A DNA stretch of 43,381 nucleotides from an uncultured Bacteroidales bacterium. Lineage in GTDB: Bacteria; Bacteroidota; Bacteroidia; Bacteroidales; FEN-979. The position numbers were made by a program, and so were the translations under genes. Location: contig CAIKNA010000367.1 of NCBI GenBank assembly GCA_903828645.1, forward strand, positions 1-43,381, given 5' to 3'. This document shows positions 15,891 through 23,914 of the stretch, piece after piece. The notes below the pieces were generated by a model, which was not told the origin of the DNA, did not search any database, and was given only the letters and a program-made list of their open reading frames with translations. The stretch's first letter is position 1. Each line of letters opens with the position of its first letter.

Positions 15891-17801
15891 ATGAAAACCC
15901 TCCTTCATTTTTTTAACCAGAGTGTCGACAGGTTTCATGATAATATCTATTTGTGGGAAAACAGGGGGGATGGGTACAGGGGAACCACCTACGGGAAAAC
16001 GAGGGAAATGGTGTACCGGTTTGCTGCAGGACTCATGTCTCTCGGGATTAAAAAAGGAGACCGTATTGCGCTGCTTTCCGAAGCCAGGAACGATTGGGTG
16101 ATCTGTGAGTTCGGGATGTTGTTTGCAGGCGCTGTCAATGTCCCCTTGTCGGTAAGAATAAATGAACCCGATGAGATTAAATTCAGGCTGAACCATTCTG
16201 GTGCGCGAATCCTGGTTGCTTCCGGAACACAAATCAATAAAATCAGGCAGATCAGGACTGAATTGCCTCAGCTTGAGAAAATCATTGTTCTCGATGATAT
16301 TCCTTTAATTTCAACTGCAGAAGTCTCGCTTGGTGAAATTTTGACCTCCGGCGATCTCTTTCTTGAAAACCACAGGGATGTTTTCCAGGAGACGATGGCA
16401 TCCGTTACACAGGATGATTATGCCAACATAAGCTATACCTCAGGAACGACAGCTGATCCAAAAGGGATTATCCTCACACATGGCAATTACATTGCCAACA
16501 TAGAGCAGGGGTATTCGCTGATGGATATTTCTGAAAATTACACCACATTGCTGATTCTCCCCTGGGATCACGCTTTTGCCCACACAGCTGGAATTTATTG
16601 TTTCATGGGTAAAGGGGCGTCCATTGCCTCGGTTCAGGCGGGAAAAACGTCGCTCGAATCGTTGAAGAACCTCTCAAAAAACATCAGGGAGATCAGGCCG
16701 TATCTTTTGTTCAGCGTTCCTGCCATAGCAAAAAACATCAAAAAGAATATAGAGAAATCAATCAGGGCGAAAGGTTCATTTGCCGAAATGATGTTTGCTT
16801 TTTCCCTTAAAATTGCTTTCATCCATGACGGCACAGGATGGAACAGGGGCAAGGGGCTCCGGGTGTTCCTGAAACCGGTCCTTGCTGTTTTTGATTACAT
16901 CTACTTCAGGAAAATCAGGGAAGGCTTTGGTGGCAGACTCGAATTCTTCATTGGTGGCGGAGCTTTGCTCGATATTGAATTCCAGCGGTTTTTCTATGCC
17001 ATCGGAATCCCGATGATGCAGGGCTACGGCCTTACCGAAGCATCGCCTTTCATCTCGTCCAATTCGGTCAGGAACCACAAACTTGGATCTTCCGGCCTGG
17101 TGGTTGCAAACCTTGAACTGAAGATTTGCGATGAGCATGGAAACACCTGTCCATCAGGAGAAAAGGGAGAGGTCGTCGTAAAAGGGAAAAACATCATGGC
17201 CGGGTACTGGAAAAATGAAGAAGCCACGCAGGAAACCCTTAGAAACGGATGGCTGCATACCGGCGACATGGGCTTCATGGACCGGGATGGTTTCCTGTAT
17301 GTGCTTGGCCGGTTCAAAAGCCTGCTTATAGCCGATGATGGTGAGAAATACAGCCCTGAAGGCATGGAGGAAGCATTCTCTTCCCAATCAGGGTTTATTG
17401 AACAATGCATGCTTTACAACAATCAAAATCCCTATACTGTTGCACTGATTGTGCCGAATAAGGAGGCCATACAGCAATTTCTAAGCGAGAAGGAGCAGGA
17501 ACCGGCTTCGGAGGAGGGACAGAAGGCCATTCTGAAAAAAATTGACCAGGAACTACAGGAATACAGAACAGGCAACAGATACGGAGAAATGTTCCCGCAG
17601 CGGTGGCTTCCGTCAGCCATCGGGGTTCTGGATGAGGCATTCACCGAAGAGAATCACCTCCTGAACTTTCAGTTGAAAACAGTGAGGGGGAGGGTGGTTG
17701 ACAAGTATTCCCAAAAAATCAGTTACCTCTATACTCCTGCCGGGAAAAATATTTTCAACCTTCAGAATATGGCGGCCATACAGACTTTGCTGTCAACCTG
17801 A
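15891..17801 (+). CDS. Long-chain fatty-acid--CoA ligase (AMP-binding)
   Basis: A 636-residue ANL-family adenylating enzyme. Start ATG 15891 (MKTLLHFFNQSVDRF) is chosen over a TTG at 15852 because a promoter-like box lies between them. The phosphate-binding loop is YTSGTTADPKGIILTHGNY (about 181-199), with Ala where Gly is more usual. GYGLTEASPFIS lies at about 378-389, and HTGDMGFMDRDGFLYVLGR carries the Asp that binds the ribose. The C-terminal domain reads GEKYSPEGMEEA, as in long-chain ligases (FAA1/FadD15-like). It activates fatty acids to acyl-CoA by way of acyl-AMP, in the cytoplasm or on the inner membrane. Exact chain length is unknown. Confidence 0.88.
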   Translation: MKTLLHFFNQSVDRFHDNIYLWENRGDGYRGTTYGKTREMVYRFAAGLMSLGIKKGDRIALLSEARNDWVICEFGMLFAGAVNVPLSVRINEPDEIKFRLNHSGARILVASGTQINKIRQIRTELPQLEKIIVLDDIPLISTAEVSLGEILTSGDLFLENHRDVFQETMASVTQDDYANISYTSGTTADPKGIILTHGNYIANIEQGYSLMDISENYTTLLILPWDHAFAHTAGIYCFMGKGASIASVQAGKTSLESLKNLSKNIREIRPYLLFSVPAIAKNIKKNIEKSIRAKGSFAEMMFAFSLKIAFIHDGTGWNRGKGLRVFLKPVLAVFDYIYFRKIREGFGGRLEFFIGGGALLDIEFQRFFYAIGIPMMQGYGLTEASPFISSNSVRNHKLGSSGLVVANLELKICDEHGNTCPSGEKGEVVVKGKNIMAGYWKNEEATQETLRNGWLHTGDMGFMDRDGFLYVLGRFKSLLIADDGEKYSPEGMEEAFSSQSGFIEQCMLYNNQNPYTVALIVPNKEAIQQFLSEKEQEPASEEGQKAILKKIDQELQEYRTGNRYGEMFPQRWLPSAIGVLDEAFTEENHLLNFQLKTVRGRVVDKYSQKISYLYTPAGKNIFNLQNMAAIQTLLST

Positions 17802-17817
17802 TTTTACCATCTCTTTT

Positions 17818-17876
17818 CTATTGTGATCCTGTTGTGATCTATTGTGCCTATTGTGTTTTATCATGTTTTATTGTGG
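17818..17876. repeat. Short-word repeat at the end of the serine hydrolase gene
   Basis: A degenerate array of TTGTG-containing words: CTATTGTGATC (17818-17828), CTGTTGTGATC (17829-17839), TATTGTGCC (17840-17848), TATTGTGTTTTA (17849-17860), TCATGTTTTA (17861-17870) and TTGTGG (17871-17876). The first two units are 11 bp long; later ones are shorter or altered. It fills the gap between the convergent ligase and hydrolase genes and runs into the hydrolase gene, supplying its last codons and its TAG stop. Confidence 0.8.
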
Positions 17877-19215
17877 CCAGGATATCATTTAGCAACTGGT
17901 TGAAATTCACTTCGTTTTTTGGTCTCGGCGAATAACCGAGAACCACCACGATAAGCTTTTCCGATGGAATGATGAACAGGAGTTGCCCGTCGTGGCCATT
18001 GCAGAAATACATGTCGCCGGGAACAGCCGGATAGGAATTTCCCTTGTTCAGCCAGAAGAACGCACCATAGTTGCCCTTGCTGTGTATCGCGGGTGTGGTG
18101 GAATACCCGACCCAGCCTTCCGGCAAAATGCGCTCCCCGTTGAACATGCCATCCTGCAGGTAAAGCAGGCCAAACCGCGCATAATCGCGTGCTGTGGCAT
18201 AGATGTAAGATGAGCCAACCTGCGTTCCACTAGGGTCAGACTCAAGAATAGCATCCGGCATCCCGGTTTTATTGAACAGGCGGGCCGGGGCATAGGCCCA
18301 ATATGCAGCATCCCCCCTGAATTTTTTGCGCAACAGGAAGCTGACGATATTGGCAGAACCGGAAGAATAACACCAATGGCTCCCGACAGGGAAATCGAGG
18401 GGCTTGTTGAATGCGAACCCGGCAAAATCGTCGTTATTGTAAAGCATCAGGGTCACATCGGAACGGTTGCCGTAGTCTTCGTTCCACTGAAGGCCGCTCT
18501 GCATTTGCATTAGGTCATTGATCGTAATCCCGCTCCGGGAGTCGTTTTTCCATGCCGGGATGTCAGCTTTCTGATGAATGTCAACCATCCCGTCTTTAAC
18601 CATGATGCCCGCAATCGCATTGGTAAAACTTTTTGCCATTGACCAGCTGAGAAAACGGGTTTTGGTGCTGAAACCCGCTTTATATGCCTCTGCAACCGGA
18701 ATACCGTTGTGAACCACCATAAAAGCATAGACATTGCCACGGTAACTGTTATGTATCATGAGGTTTCTCGTGACGGTGGCAAGTGCATCCTTGTCAAGGC
18801 CTGTACTGGTATCGGGTATGAGGTTGCCGAGAGGCCAGGCAATGGTGTCCTGATTATAGCCGGCACCGGCAGTCGGAGGGATGGTTCTTCTTTTCAGTGC
18901 CGCTTCATTTGTGCGGCGCAGCAAGGTACTTCCGAAACCATCGCGGTAAATTGCTTTTGACTTACCCCACAGAAAACGGCTGGTAACACTTTTATCCAGG
19001 TAATTGATGTCGTTGGAAACATACCGGATAAAAGAAAAATGAAGGTCCGCAGCTTCCACTTCAGCGGGCTTTCGGTGTGAAATAAAGACTGCTGAACATA
19101 AATATTTTGCAGGATAACCGGTGATGATGGGAAGCAATGTGTTGATGTAGAAAGCTCCCCAGATCAAGACTGACAGGAAAGCAAGCGCAGTTGCATAAAG
19201 AACACGCTTTTTCAT
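17848..19215 (-). CDS. Serine hydrolase of the beta-lactamase/PBP class C family
   Basis: A 455-residue protein with an N-terminal hydrophobic segment (about 5-25), acting as signal anchor or signal peptide, so it acts in the periplasm. The catalytic SxxK motif is SMAK (Ser192-Lys195), the Y-x-S/N motif is YSSGSAN (from Tyr283), and the third motif is probably NGHDGQLLF near the C-terminus. These define class C beta-lactamase-like esterases and peptidases; true drug hydrolysis is not implied. It is last in a minus-strand series after queA and tatA (37 bp gap). The final residues (about HDKTQ) and the stop codon come from a short-word repeat. Substrate unknown. Confidence 0.87.
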   Translation of the reverse strand: MKKRVLYATALAFLSVLIWGAFYINTLLPIITGYPAKYLCSAVFISHRKPAEVEAADLHFSFIRYVSNDINYLDKSVTSRFLWGKSKAIYRDGFGSTLLRRTNEAALKRRTIPPTAGAGYNQDTIAWPLGNLIPDTSTGLDKDALATVTRNLMIHNSYRGNVYAFMVVHNGIPVAEAYKAGFSTKTRFLSWSMAKSFTNAIAGIMVKDGMVDIHQKADIPAWKNDSRSGITINDLMQMQSGLQWNEDYGNRSDVTLMLYNNDDFAGFAFNKPLDFPVGSHWCYSSGSANIVSFLLRKKFRGDAAYWAYAPARLFNKTGMPDAILESDPSGTQVGSSYIYATARDYARFGLLYLQDGMFNGERILPEGWVGYSTTPAIHSKGNYGAFFWLNKGNSYPAVPGDMYFCNGHDGQLLFIIPSEKLIVVVLGYSPRPKNEVNFNQLLNDILATIKHDKTQ

Positions 19216-19252
19216 TTAGCGCAGAAAAAATACCGCCGGATTTGCGAAAAGG

Positions 19253-19477
19253 TCAGTCTTTTTTTTCAGCATGATCAACTGAAGGAGATTTTTCCGAAGG
19301 TTTTTTCAACTCTTCTTCCATCCCTTCCATGCCATCCTTGAAACTCTTCACCCCTTTTCCCAACCCCTTCATGAGTTCAGGAATTTTCTTCCCACCAAAA
19401 AGAAGCAGTACTACCAGTGCGATCAATAATATTTCACTGGTCCCTAATCCTAAAAGTAATAAAATGGCTAATGTCAT
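19253..19477 (-). CDS. tatA: Sec-independent protein translocase TatA/TatE family
   Basis: A 74-residue protein from the ATG at 19477 ([18 protein letters not shown]). The frame extends 17 codons upstream, but this start gives the standard TatA layout: one membrane helix (about 10-28), the [20 protein letters not shown] hinge and amphipathic helix, and a charged tail rich in Glu and Lys. TatA forms the pore for folded proteins in the inner membrane. No tatC is in the window. It lies 51 bp after queA and 37 bp before the serine hydrolase on the minus strand, so the three may be co-transcribed. Confidence 0.93.
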   Translation of the reverse strand: MTLAILLLLGLGTSEILLIALVVLLLFGGKKIPELMKGLGKGVKSFKDGMEGMEEELKKPSEKSPSVDHAEKKD

Positions 19478-19528
19478 GGGTTCGGTTTTAAGATGCAATG
19501 CACTGCAAAGATACAAATCTAAATGCAA

Positions 19529-20764
19529 TTATACCTGCTGGTTAAAAAAGAGGGAGGAATCGCCATAGCTGAGAAACCGGTAACCGTTCCGAAGGGCATG
19601 CGCATAGCATGTTTGCCAGTCGTCACCGATCATGGCGGCAACCAGCAGCAGCAAAGTGCTCTGCGGCATGTGAAAGTTTGTAAGGAGCCCCGAGAGAAAC
19701 CGGAAGCGGTATCCCGGAACGATCATGAGCTGGGTCTCTCCCGAATATTCCTCAAGGTGATGCGCCCCGAGATACCCGAGGAGGATTTCAAGTGATTGCT
19801 TAACAGGGATAAGATCTTCAGCGTTTTGATGGTAGGGATCCCACTGGGATACAGCCGGAAGGGAGTGTGAACCCTGGCGGAACAACTTCACACCGAGCCA
19901 GTAAAGACTTTCCAGCGTACGGGCGGAGGTGGTCCCGATGGCAAAAACCGGGCGGTCAAGGTTGTTTAACAGCCGCTCGATGCTCTTTTTTGAAACTACA
20001 ATTTTTTCATGATGCATCACATGTTCCCCGATTTGCTCAACACTAACCGGGCGGAACGTCCCAACGCCAACATGCAGGGTGACATGGTCGGTTTCAATGC
20101 CTTTGGAATGAAGCCGGTCAAAAAGCCCGGTTGTAAAATGCAAACCAGCGGTCGGTGCTGCAACAGAGCCTTCATGGGCCGCATATATGGTTTGGTAACG
20201 TTCATTGTCCGACTGTTCCGTCTGCCGGGTGATATAGGGAGGCAATGGGATATGCCCCATCAATTCAAGGATCTCGGAAAATGTTTTTTCCGGAGGATCC
20301 CAGTGAAAAGCAATGTTAAAAGTACCGTCATCACCATCCCCGGCCCGATCGGCAAACATCCGGTACAGATTGCCGTCGTGGGTGCATTGGCGCACCAGTG
20401 TCCCCGATTTCCATCGTTTCAGGTTCCCCACCAGGCATTTCCACGTGGCGGCGGTAGCCTGGTGAAATGCCTCCTGGATCTCGCGGGTTGGAGAAAGTGG
20501 CTCAAGACAAAAAATTTCAACCAGGCCTCCGGTGGATTTATTGAAAATGAGCCTGGCCCGGATCACACGGGTGTTGTTGAAAACCAGCAAACTGTTTGAC
20601 GGAAGATACCGGTCCAGCTCCGAAAAAGCAGCATCCTGAATCCTGCCATTGTCGTAGACCAGGAGCTTCGAGGCATCACGCGTCGCCAGCGGAAACTGTG
20701 CAATCTGTTCCGCTGGCAGCTCGTAATCGAAATCTTTGATGCGTATGGTTCCGGGGTCAGACAT
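19529..20764 (-). CDS. queA: S-adenosylmethionine:tRNA ribosyltransferase-isomerase QueA
   Basis: A 411-residue enzyme, longer than the roughly 350 residues of the E. coli protein. Characteristic segments are IRIKDFDYELPAEQIAQFPL, LLVFNNTRVIRARL, GHIPLPPYI, AAPTAGLHFT, LHVGVGTFRPV and LLTNFHMPQSTLLLLVAAM. It transfers and isomerises the ribosyl part of SAM to 7-aminomethyl-7-deazaguanine in tRNA, forming epoxyqueuosine. The extra length sits mostly in the N-terminal half (about 95-150, with TWKCLVGNLKRWKSG), as I recall for other Bacteroidota QueA proteins. A near-consensus -7 box (GACCTTTG on the minus strand, 20781-20788) lies just upstream. tatA follows on the same strand. Confidence 0.95.
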   Translation of the reverse strand: MSDPGTIRIKDFDYELPAEQIAQFPLATRDASKLLVYDNGRIQDAAFSELDRYLPSNSLLVFNNTRVIRARLIFNKSTGGLVEIFCLEPLSPTREIQEAFHQATAATWKCLVGNLKRWKSGTLVRQCTHDGNLYRMFADRAGDGDDGTFNIAFHWDPPEKTFSEILELMGHIPLPPYITRQTEQSDNERYQTIYAAHEGSVAAPTAGLHFTTGLFDRLHSKGIETDHVTLHVGVGTFRPVSVEQIGEHVMHHEKIVVSKKSIERLLNNLDRPVFAIGTTSARTLESLYWLGVKLFRQGSHSLPAVSQWDPYHQNAEDLIPVKQSLEILLGYLGAHHLEEYSGETQLMIVPGYRFRFLSGLLTNFHMPQSTLLLLVAAMIGDDWQTCYAHALRNGYRFLSYGDSSLFFNQQV

Positions 20765-20805
20765 CAGAATCTTTTTCCGGCAAAGGTCGGGAAAAAACCA
20801 GGAGG

Positions 20806-22254
20806 TTAGTGTTTGCCGGAATTAAAGAAATTTGGTTTGTAAGTGATCATGATATAGGCATACTGGGCAAAACGGGCCGTACCTGTTTTCAGGCCATCGT
20901 AAGTTTCCATTGTTGATGTCGGCATGAAGAAACAGTAGGCGGCATTGAATTCCAGGTTTGCAATGGGTTTGTAGGAGTACATCAGGTCAATTTCGGAACC
21001 AAGGCTTTTTGACACGGCAGTGTAACCGAGGGGTTTTGCCTTGGTCGGTTTTAAATAGAGGTACCCGTAAGGAATGCTGAACCAGCGGTAAGTGCCTTCA
21101 ATGAACATCTTGTCATTCAGGTTCACGGTGACTCTTCCATAGAGGTCGTTCAGTCCCGGGCTAAGGTTGTCCTTCACCAGACTGTTGAAAAGGTCCATGT
21201 AACCATAGGCACGGTGAGAGGTCCCGTAAAGGGTGCTGAACCCCTTCAGTTTGGTTTTGTAGGCTGTGGTGTCGGAAAAATTGTTACCGCTCAGATGGTC
21301 AAATCCAACCTGGAGTTTCAGCGGTTTGATCACCTGGTAACTGGCCCAGACGGCATAAAAATTCGCACTCAGCGTTTTTCCGTCGGGAGTATGTCCTCCC
21401 TGGTAATAGCCATTCACGAAAAACCCCCATTTTTTGCTGTTGAAAAGCAACCCGGCACCAACGGTTGCACGTGCATATAACATATCGATGAATTCCTGGG
21501 TGGTTGATGTTGTCACCGGTGTTTTTGTAATGGAAGTGCCAATGATGGAGTCGTGTTGGTTGCGGATGAAGATGGTATCTGTTTTCGTGGTGGATTTTGT
21601 CGTGGTGATGTTGCTCTTTTGAAAAGCATCCACAATCCCGAGCACTGAAAGGGTGAGTTTATTGTCCATGAATTTTTTGTTGAGATAGAGATATCCCATG
21701 TATTTGTAATTTTTTTTCATGTTGTACGAACCCAGATAGGCATTTGCCGGGGCAGTGTTGTTGATGGCAAAACCGGCATCCCCTTTCAGGTTTCCGAGGG
21801 GACTTTCATACTGGGCAATGACGATGTCGTGCGTGGCACCCCACATGCTCCAGTTGGAGACACCGAATAACCGTTCATCGTCATAAGCCACCTCCATGCG
21901 GCCGACTTTGATGCCGAAGGCTGAGTTGAAATTGTATTTAAGCCATGCTTCATAAACATTGACGGTATTCTTTGAGATCGTATCCGATGAGTAGTAATTC
22001 TGACCATAAACCCATGCATCATAGAGCGAGAAACGGGTGGTGATCTTTTCATTTGTATAATCAAACAACAGCCGTGCCCTGCCCAGGATGTCACCATAAG
22101 GTGTTTTAGAGGAGTCGAGGAGCATTCCATATCCATCCCGGTATTCCCCCCTCATTTTCATCTCCGCGGAGATATTGAACTGTGCCTTGGTGCCTGATGC
22201 CATGGCAAACAAAATGACTGAGATCAGGATAGTTCTGTTAAGTACTTTGTTCAT
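20806..22254 (-). CDS. Outer-membrane porin, alginate-export-like beta barrel
   Basis: A 482-residue protein with a signal peptide (about 1-24, ending SGTKAQ) followed by alternating aromatic beta strands typical of a porin barrel. Segments such as YDYTNEKITTRFSLYDAWVYG in shortened form, KVGRMEVAYDDERLFG, VGFDHLSGNNFSD and FSTLYGTSHRAYGYMDLF resemble the alginate-export (Alginate_exp) family as I recall it. A Thr-rich loop at about 218-252, probably extracellular, is unusual (TTTKSTTKTDTIF). Function: a channel for an unknown anionic or sugar ligand. It has its own position 41 bp upstream of queA and is divergent from pssA. Confidence 0.72.
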   Translation of the reverse strand: MNKVLNRTILISVILFAMASGTKAQFNISAEMKMRGEYRDGYGMLLDSSKTPYGDILGRARLLFDYTNEKITTRFSLYDAWVYGQNYYSSDTISKNTVNVYEAWLKYNFNSAFGIKVGRMEVAYDDERLFGVSNWSMWGATHDIVIAQYESPLGNLKGDAGFAINNTAPANAYLGSYNMKKNYKYMGYLYLNKKFMDNKLTLSVLGIVDAFQKSNITTTKSTTKTDTIFIRNQHDSIIGTSITKTPVTTSTTQEFIDMLYARATVGAGLLFNSKKWGFFVNGYYQGGHTPDGKTLSANFYAVWASYQVIKPLKLQVGFDHLSGNNFSDTTAYKTKLKGFSTLYGTSHRAYGYMDLFNSLVKDNLSPGLNDLYGRVTVNLNDKMFIEGTYRWFSIPYGYLYLKPTKAKPLGYTAVSKSLGSEIDLMYSYKPIANLEFNAAYCFFMPTSTMETYDGLKTGTARFAQYAYIMITYKPNFFNSGKH

Positions 22255-22361
22255 AATAAATTAGATTTAAGTTATGTCAATTGTTAGCATGTGTAAAAAT
22301 AGAAAAAAAAACTTTAGGACATGTCAGAATCAACCATTCGAAGATAATAAAAATTAATGGG

Positions 22362-22369
22362 TATTTTTG
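22362..22369 (+). promoter_or_regulatory. Promoter -7 box for pssA (with -33-like element)
   Basis: TATTTTTG matches TAnnTTTG and is 16 bp before the ATG at 22386. TTCG at 22337-22340 lies 21 bp upstream, in the place of the -33 TTTG with one mismatch. This supports the downstream start codon, since the open frame from 22281 spans the promoter. Confidence 0.6.
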
Positions 22370-22385
22370 CAGGAAAACCAACATT

Positions 22386-23129
22386 ATGAAAATCAAACAG
22401 CATATTCCGAATACCCTCACCATCATGAATCTGTTAAGCGGGCTTATATCCCTTACCCTGACGATTCAAGGCAGTTATGCTTACGCCTCGCTCTTTATCT
22501 TTATTGCTGCAGTGTTTGATTTTCTTGACGGAAACGCTGCCCGGATTCTCAATGCCCATTCGGAACTCGGGAAACAACTTGATTCGCTGGCCGACATGGT
22601 TTCATTTGGTGTTGCTCCTGGAATCATGATCTTCCAGATGATTTCGGGTCATTGTGCCGGGAGCTGCAATGTTTTGGAAAGAATGCATATTACGCCATAT
22701 TTTGCCATGCTGATCCCGGTTTGTTCGGCATTGCGGCTGGCGAAATTCAACATTGATTTGCGTCAGGAGGTCAATTTCATCGGAATTCCCACGCCTGCCA
22801 CAGCGATTTTCTTCGCATCCATCCCGCTGGTTCTCTTCGTTCAGCCGGGATTGTTCAGCCTGATCCATCTTGATTTCATGATGACAGTTTTTTCCAATAC
22901 GCGCATCCTGACCATTCTTGCGGTTTTCTTTTCCTATCTCCTGATTTCGGAATTTAAAATATTTTCGATGAAGTTCAAAAACCTCGCATGGCACGGGAAC
23001 GAGTTGCGTTACATTTTCCTGATTTCATCCATCTCGCTTTTTATCCTGTTTTTCCTGAGCGCCATTCCGATCATCATCATTTTATATATCCTGATGTCGA
23101 TCTTTTTTCAAAACTACATCGTGGAATAA
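22386..23129 (+). CDS. pssA: CDP-diacylglycerol--serine O-phosphatidyltransferase
   Basis: A 247-residue membrane protein with about seven or eight helices. The CDP-alcohol phosphatidyltransferase motif is complete: D48-G49-x2-A52-R53-x8-G62-x3-D66-x3-D70. The N-terminus KIKQHIPNTLTIMNLLSGL and the segment LRLAKFNIDLRQEVNFIGIP with PTPATAIFFASIPL are typical of type-II phosphatidylserine synthases. It condenses CDP-diacylglycerol with serine, the first step to phosphatidylethanolamine, in the inner membrane. The start at 22386 is supported by a promoter box just upstream; an open frame reaches back to 22281. No psd decarboxylase gene is next to it. Confidence 0.9.
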   Translation: MKIKQHIPNTLTIMNLLSGLISLTLTIQGSYAYASLFIFIAAVFDFLDGNAARILNAHSELGKQLDSLADMVSFGVAPGIMIFQMISGHCAGSCNVLERMHITPYFAMLIPVCSALRLAKFNIDLRQEVNFIGIPTPATAIFFASIPLVLFVQPGLFSLIHLDFMMTVFSNTRILTILAVFFSYLLISEFKIFSMKFKNLAWHGNELRYIFLISSISLFILFFLSAIPIIIILYILMSIFFQNYIVE

Positions 23130-23147
23130 CGGGGAAAACCTCCGCGT

Positions 23148-23870
23148 TTAGCGCAGTTCGAAATGTTGTCCCAGGTACACCTTCCGCACATGCGGATCGT
23201 TTGCGAGTTCCTGACCTGTTCCTGCCATCAGGATTGATCCTTCGAACAGCAGGTATGAACGGTCGGTGATGGAAAGGGTTTCATGAACATTATGGTCGGT
23301 GATCAGCACCCCGATATTTTTCTCCTTCAGCCTGGTCACGATTTGCTGGATATCCTCCACCGCAATCGGGTCGATTCCGGCAAATGGTTCGTCAAGCAGA
23401 ACAAACTTCGGATCAACCGCCAGCGAACGGGCAATTTCACAACGTCTCCGTTCACCTCCGGATAAGGTTATCCCCTGGCTTTTCCGGACATGCTGCAGGC
23501 CGAATTCATCCAGCAGTTTTTCAAGACGTTCTTTTTGCAGCTCTTTTGTCAGACCGGTAAATTCAAGGATCGACCTGATGTTGTCCTCCACGCTGAGTTT
23601 GCGGAAAATGGATGCCTCCTGCGGCAGGTAGCTGATGCCGCGTTGGGCTCTCTTATACATGGGCTCCTTGGTAATGTTGACGTCGTCGAGAAACACCGCA
23701 CCTGAAAGGGGCTTGATCAGGCCGACAATGATGTAGAACGAAGTGGTTTTTCCCGCCCCGTTCGGACCCAGCAGTCCAACAATCTCGCCCTGGTTCAGTT
23801 CAATGGAAACCTCGTTCACAACAGTACGTTTCCTGTACTTTTTAACAATTTTTTCAGTTCTGAGGATCAT
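23148..23870 (-). CDS. lptB: LPS export ABC transporter ATP-binding protein LptB
   Basis: A 240-residue ABC ATPase. Start ATG 23870 ([15 protein letters not shown]) is preferred to the frame's extra 14 codons upstream. Walker A is GPNGAGKT (35-42), the signature is [16 protein letters not shown], and Walker B is [16 protein letters not shown], with the switch His in [27 protein letters not shown] (Q-loop region) is characteristic of LptB rather than other ABC ATPases. LptB powers extraction of lipopolysaccharide from the inner membrane with LptFG. It is last of three minus-strand genes after kdsD and a DUF5686 protein, which supports an LPS-related unit. Confidence 0.95.
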   Translation of the reverse strand: MILRTEKIVKKYRKRTVVNEVSIELNQGEIVGLLGPNGAGKTTSFYIIVGLIKPLSGAVFLDDVNITKEPMYKRAQRGISYLPQEASIFRKLSVEDNIRSILEFTGLTKELQKERLEKLLDEFGLQHVRKSQGITLSGGERRRCEIARSLAVDPKFVLLDEPFAGIDPIAVEDIQQIVTRLKEKNIGVLITDHNVHETLSITDRSYLLFEGSILMAGTGQELANDPHVRKVYLGQHFELR

Positions 23871-23914
23871 GCGATGAATTTTTAATGAGCAACGGTGGTT
23901 CCCGGCAGGCAAAA

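Noticed and set aside
20009-20599. 196-codon plus-strand frame opposite queA
   Set aside because: queA is unmistakable on the minus strand; the opposite translation has no domain features.
22281-22385. N-terminal extension of pssA from 22281
   Set aside because: A promoter-like -33/-7 pair lies inside this segment, and the family N-terminus begins at the ATG at 22386.
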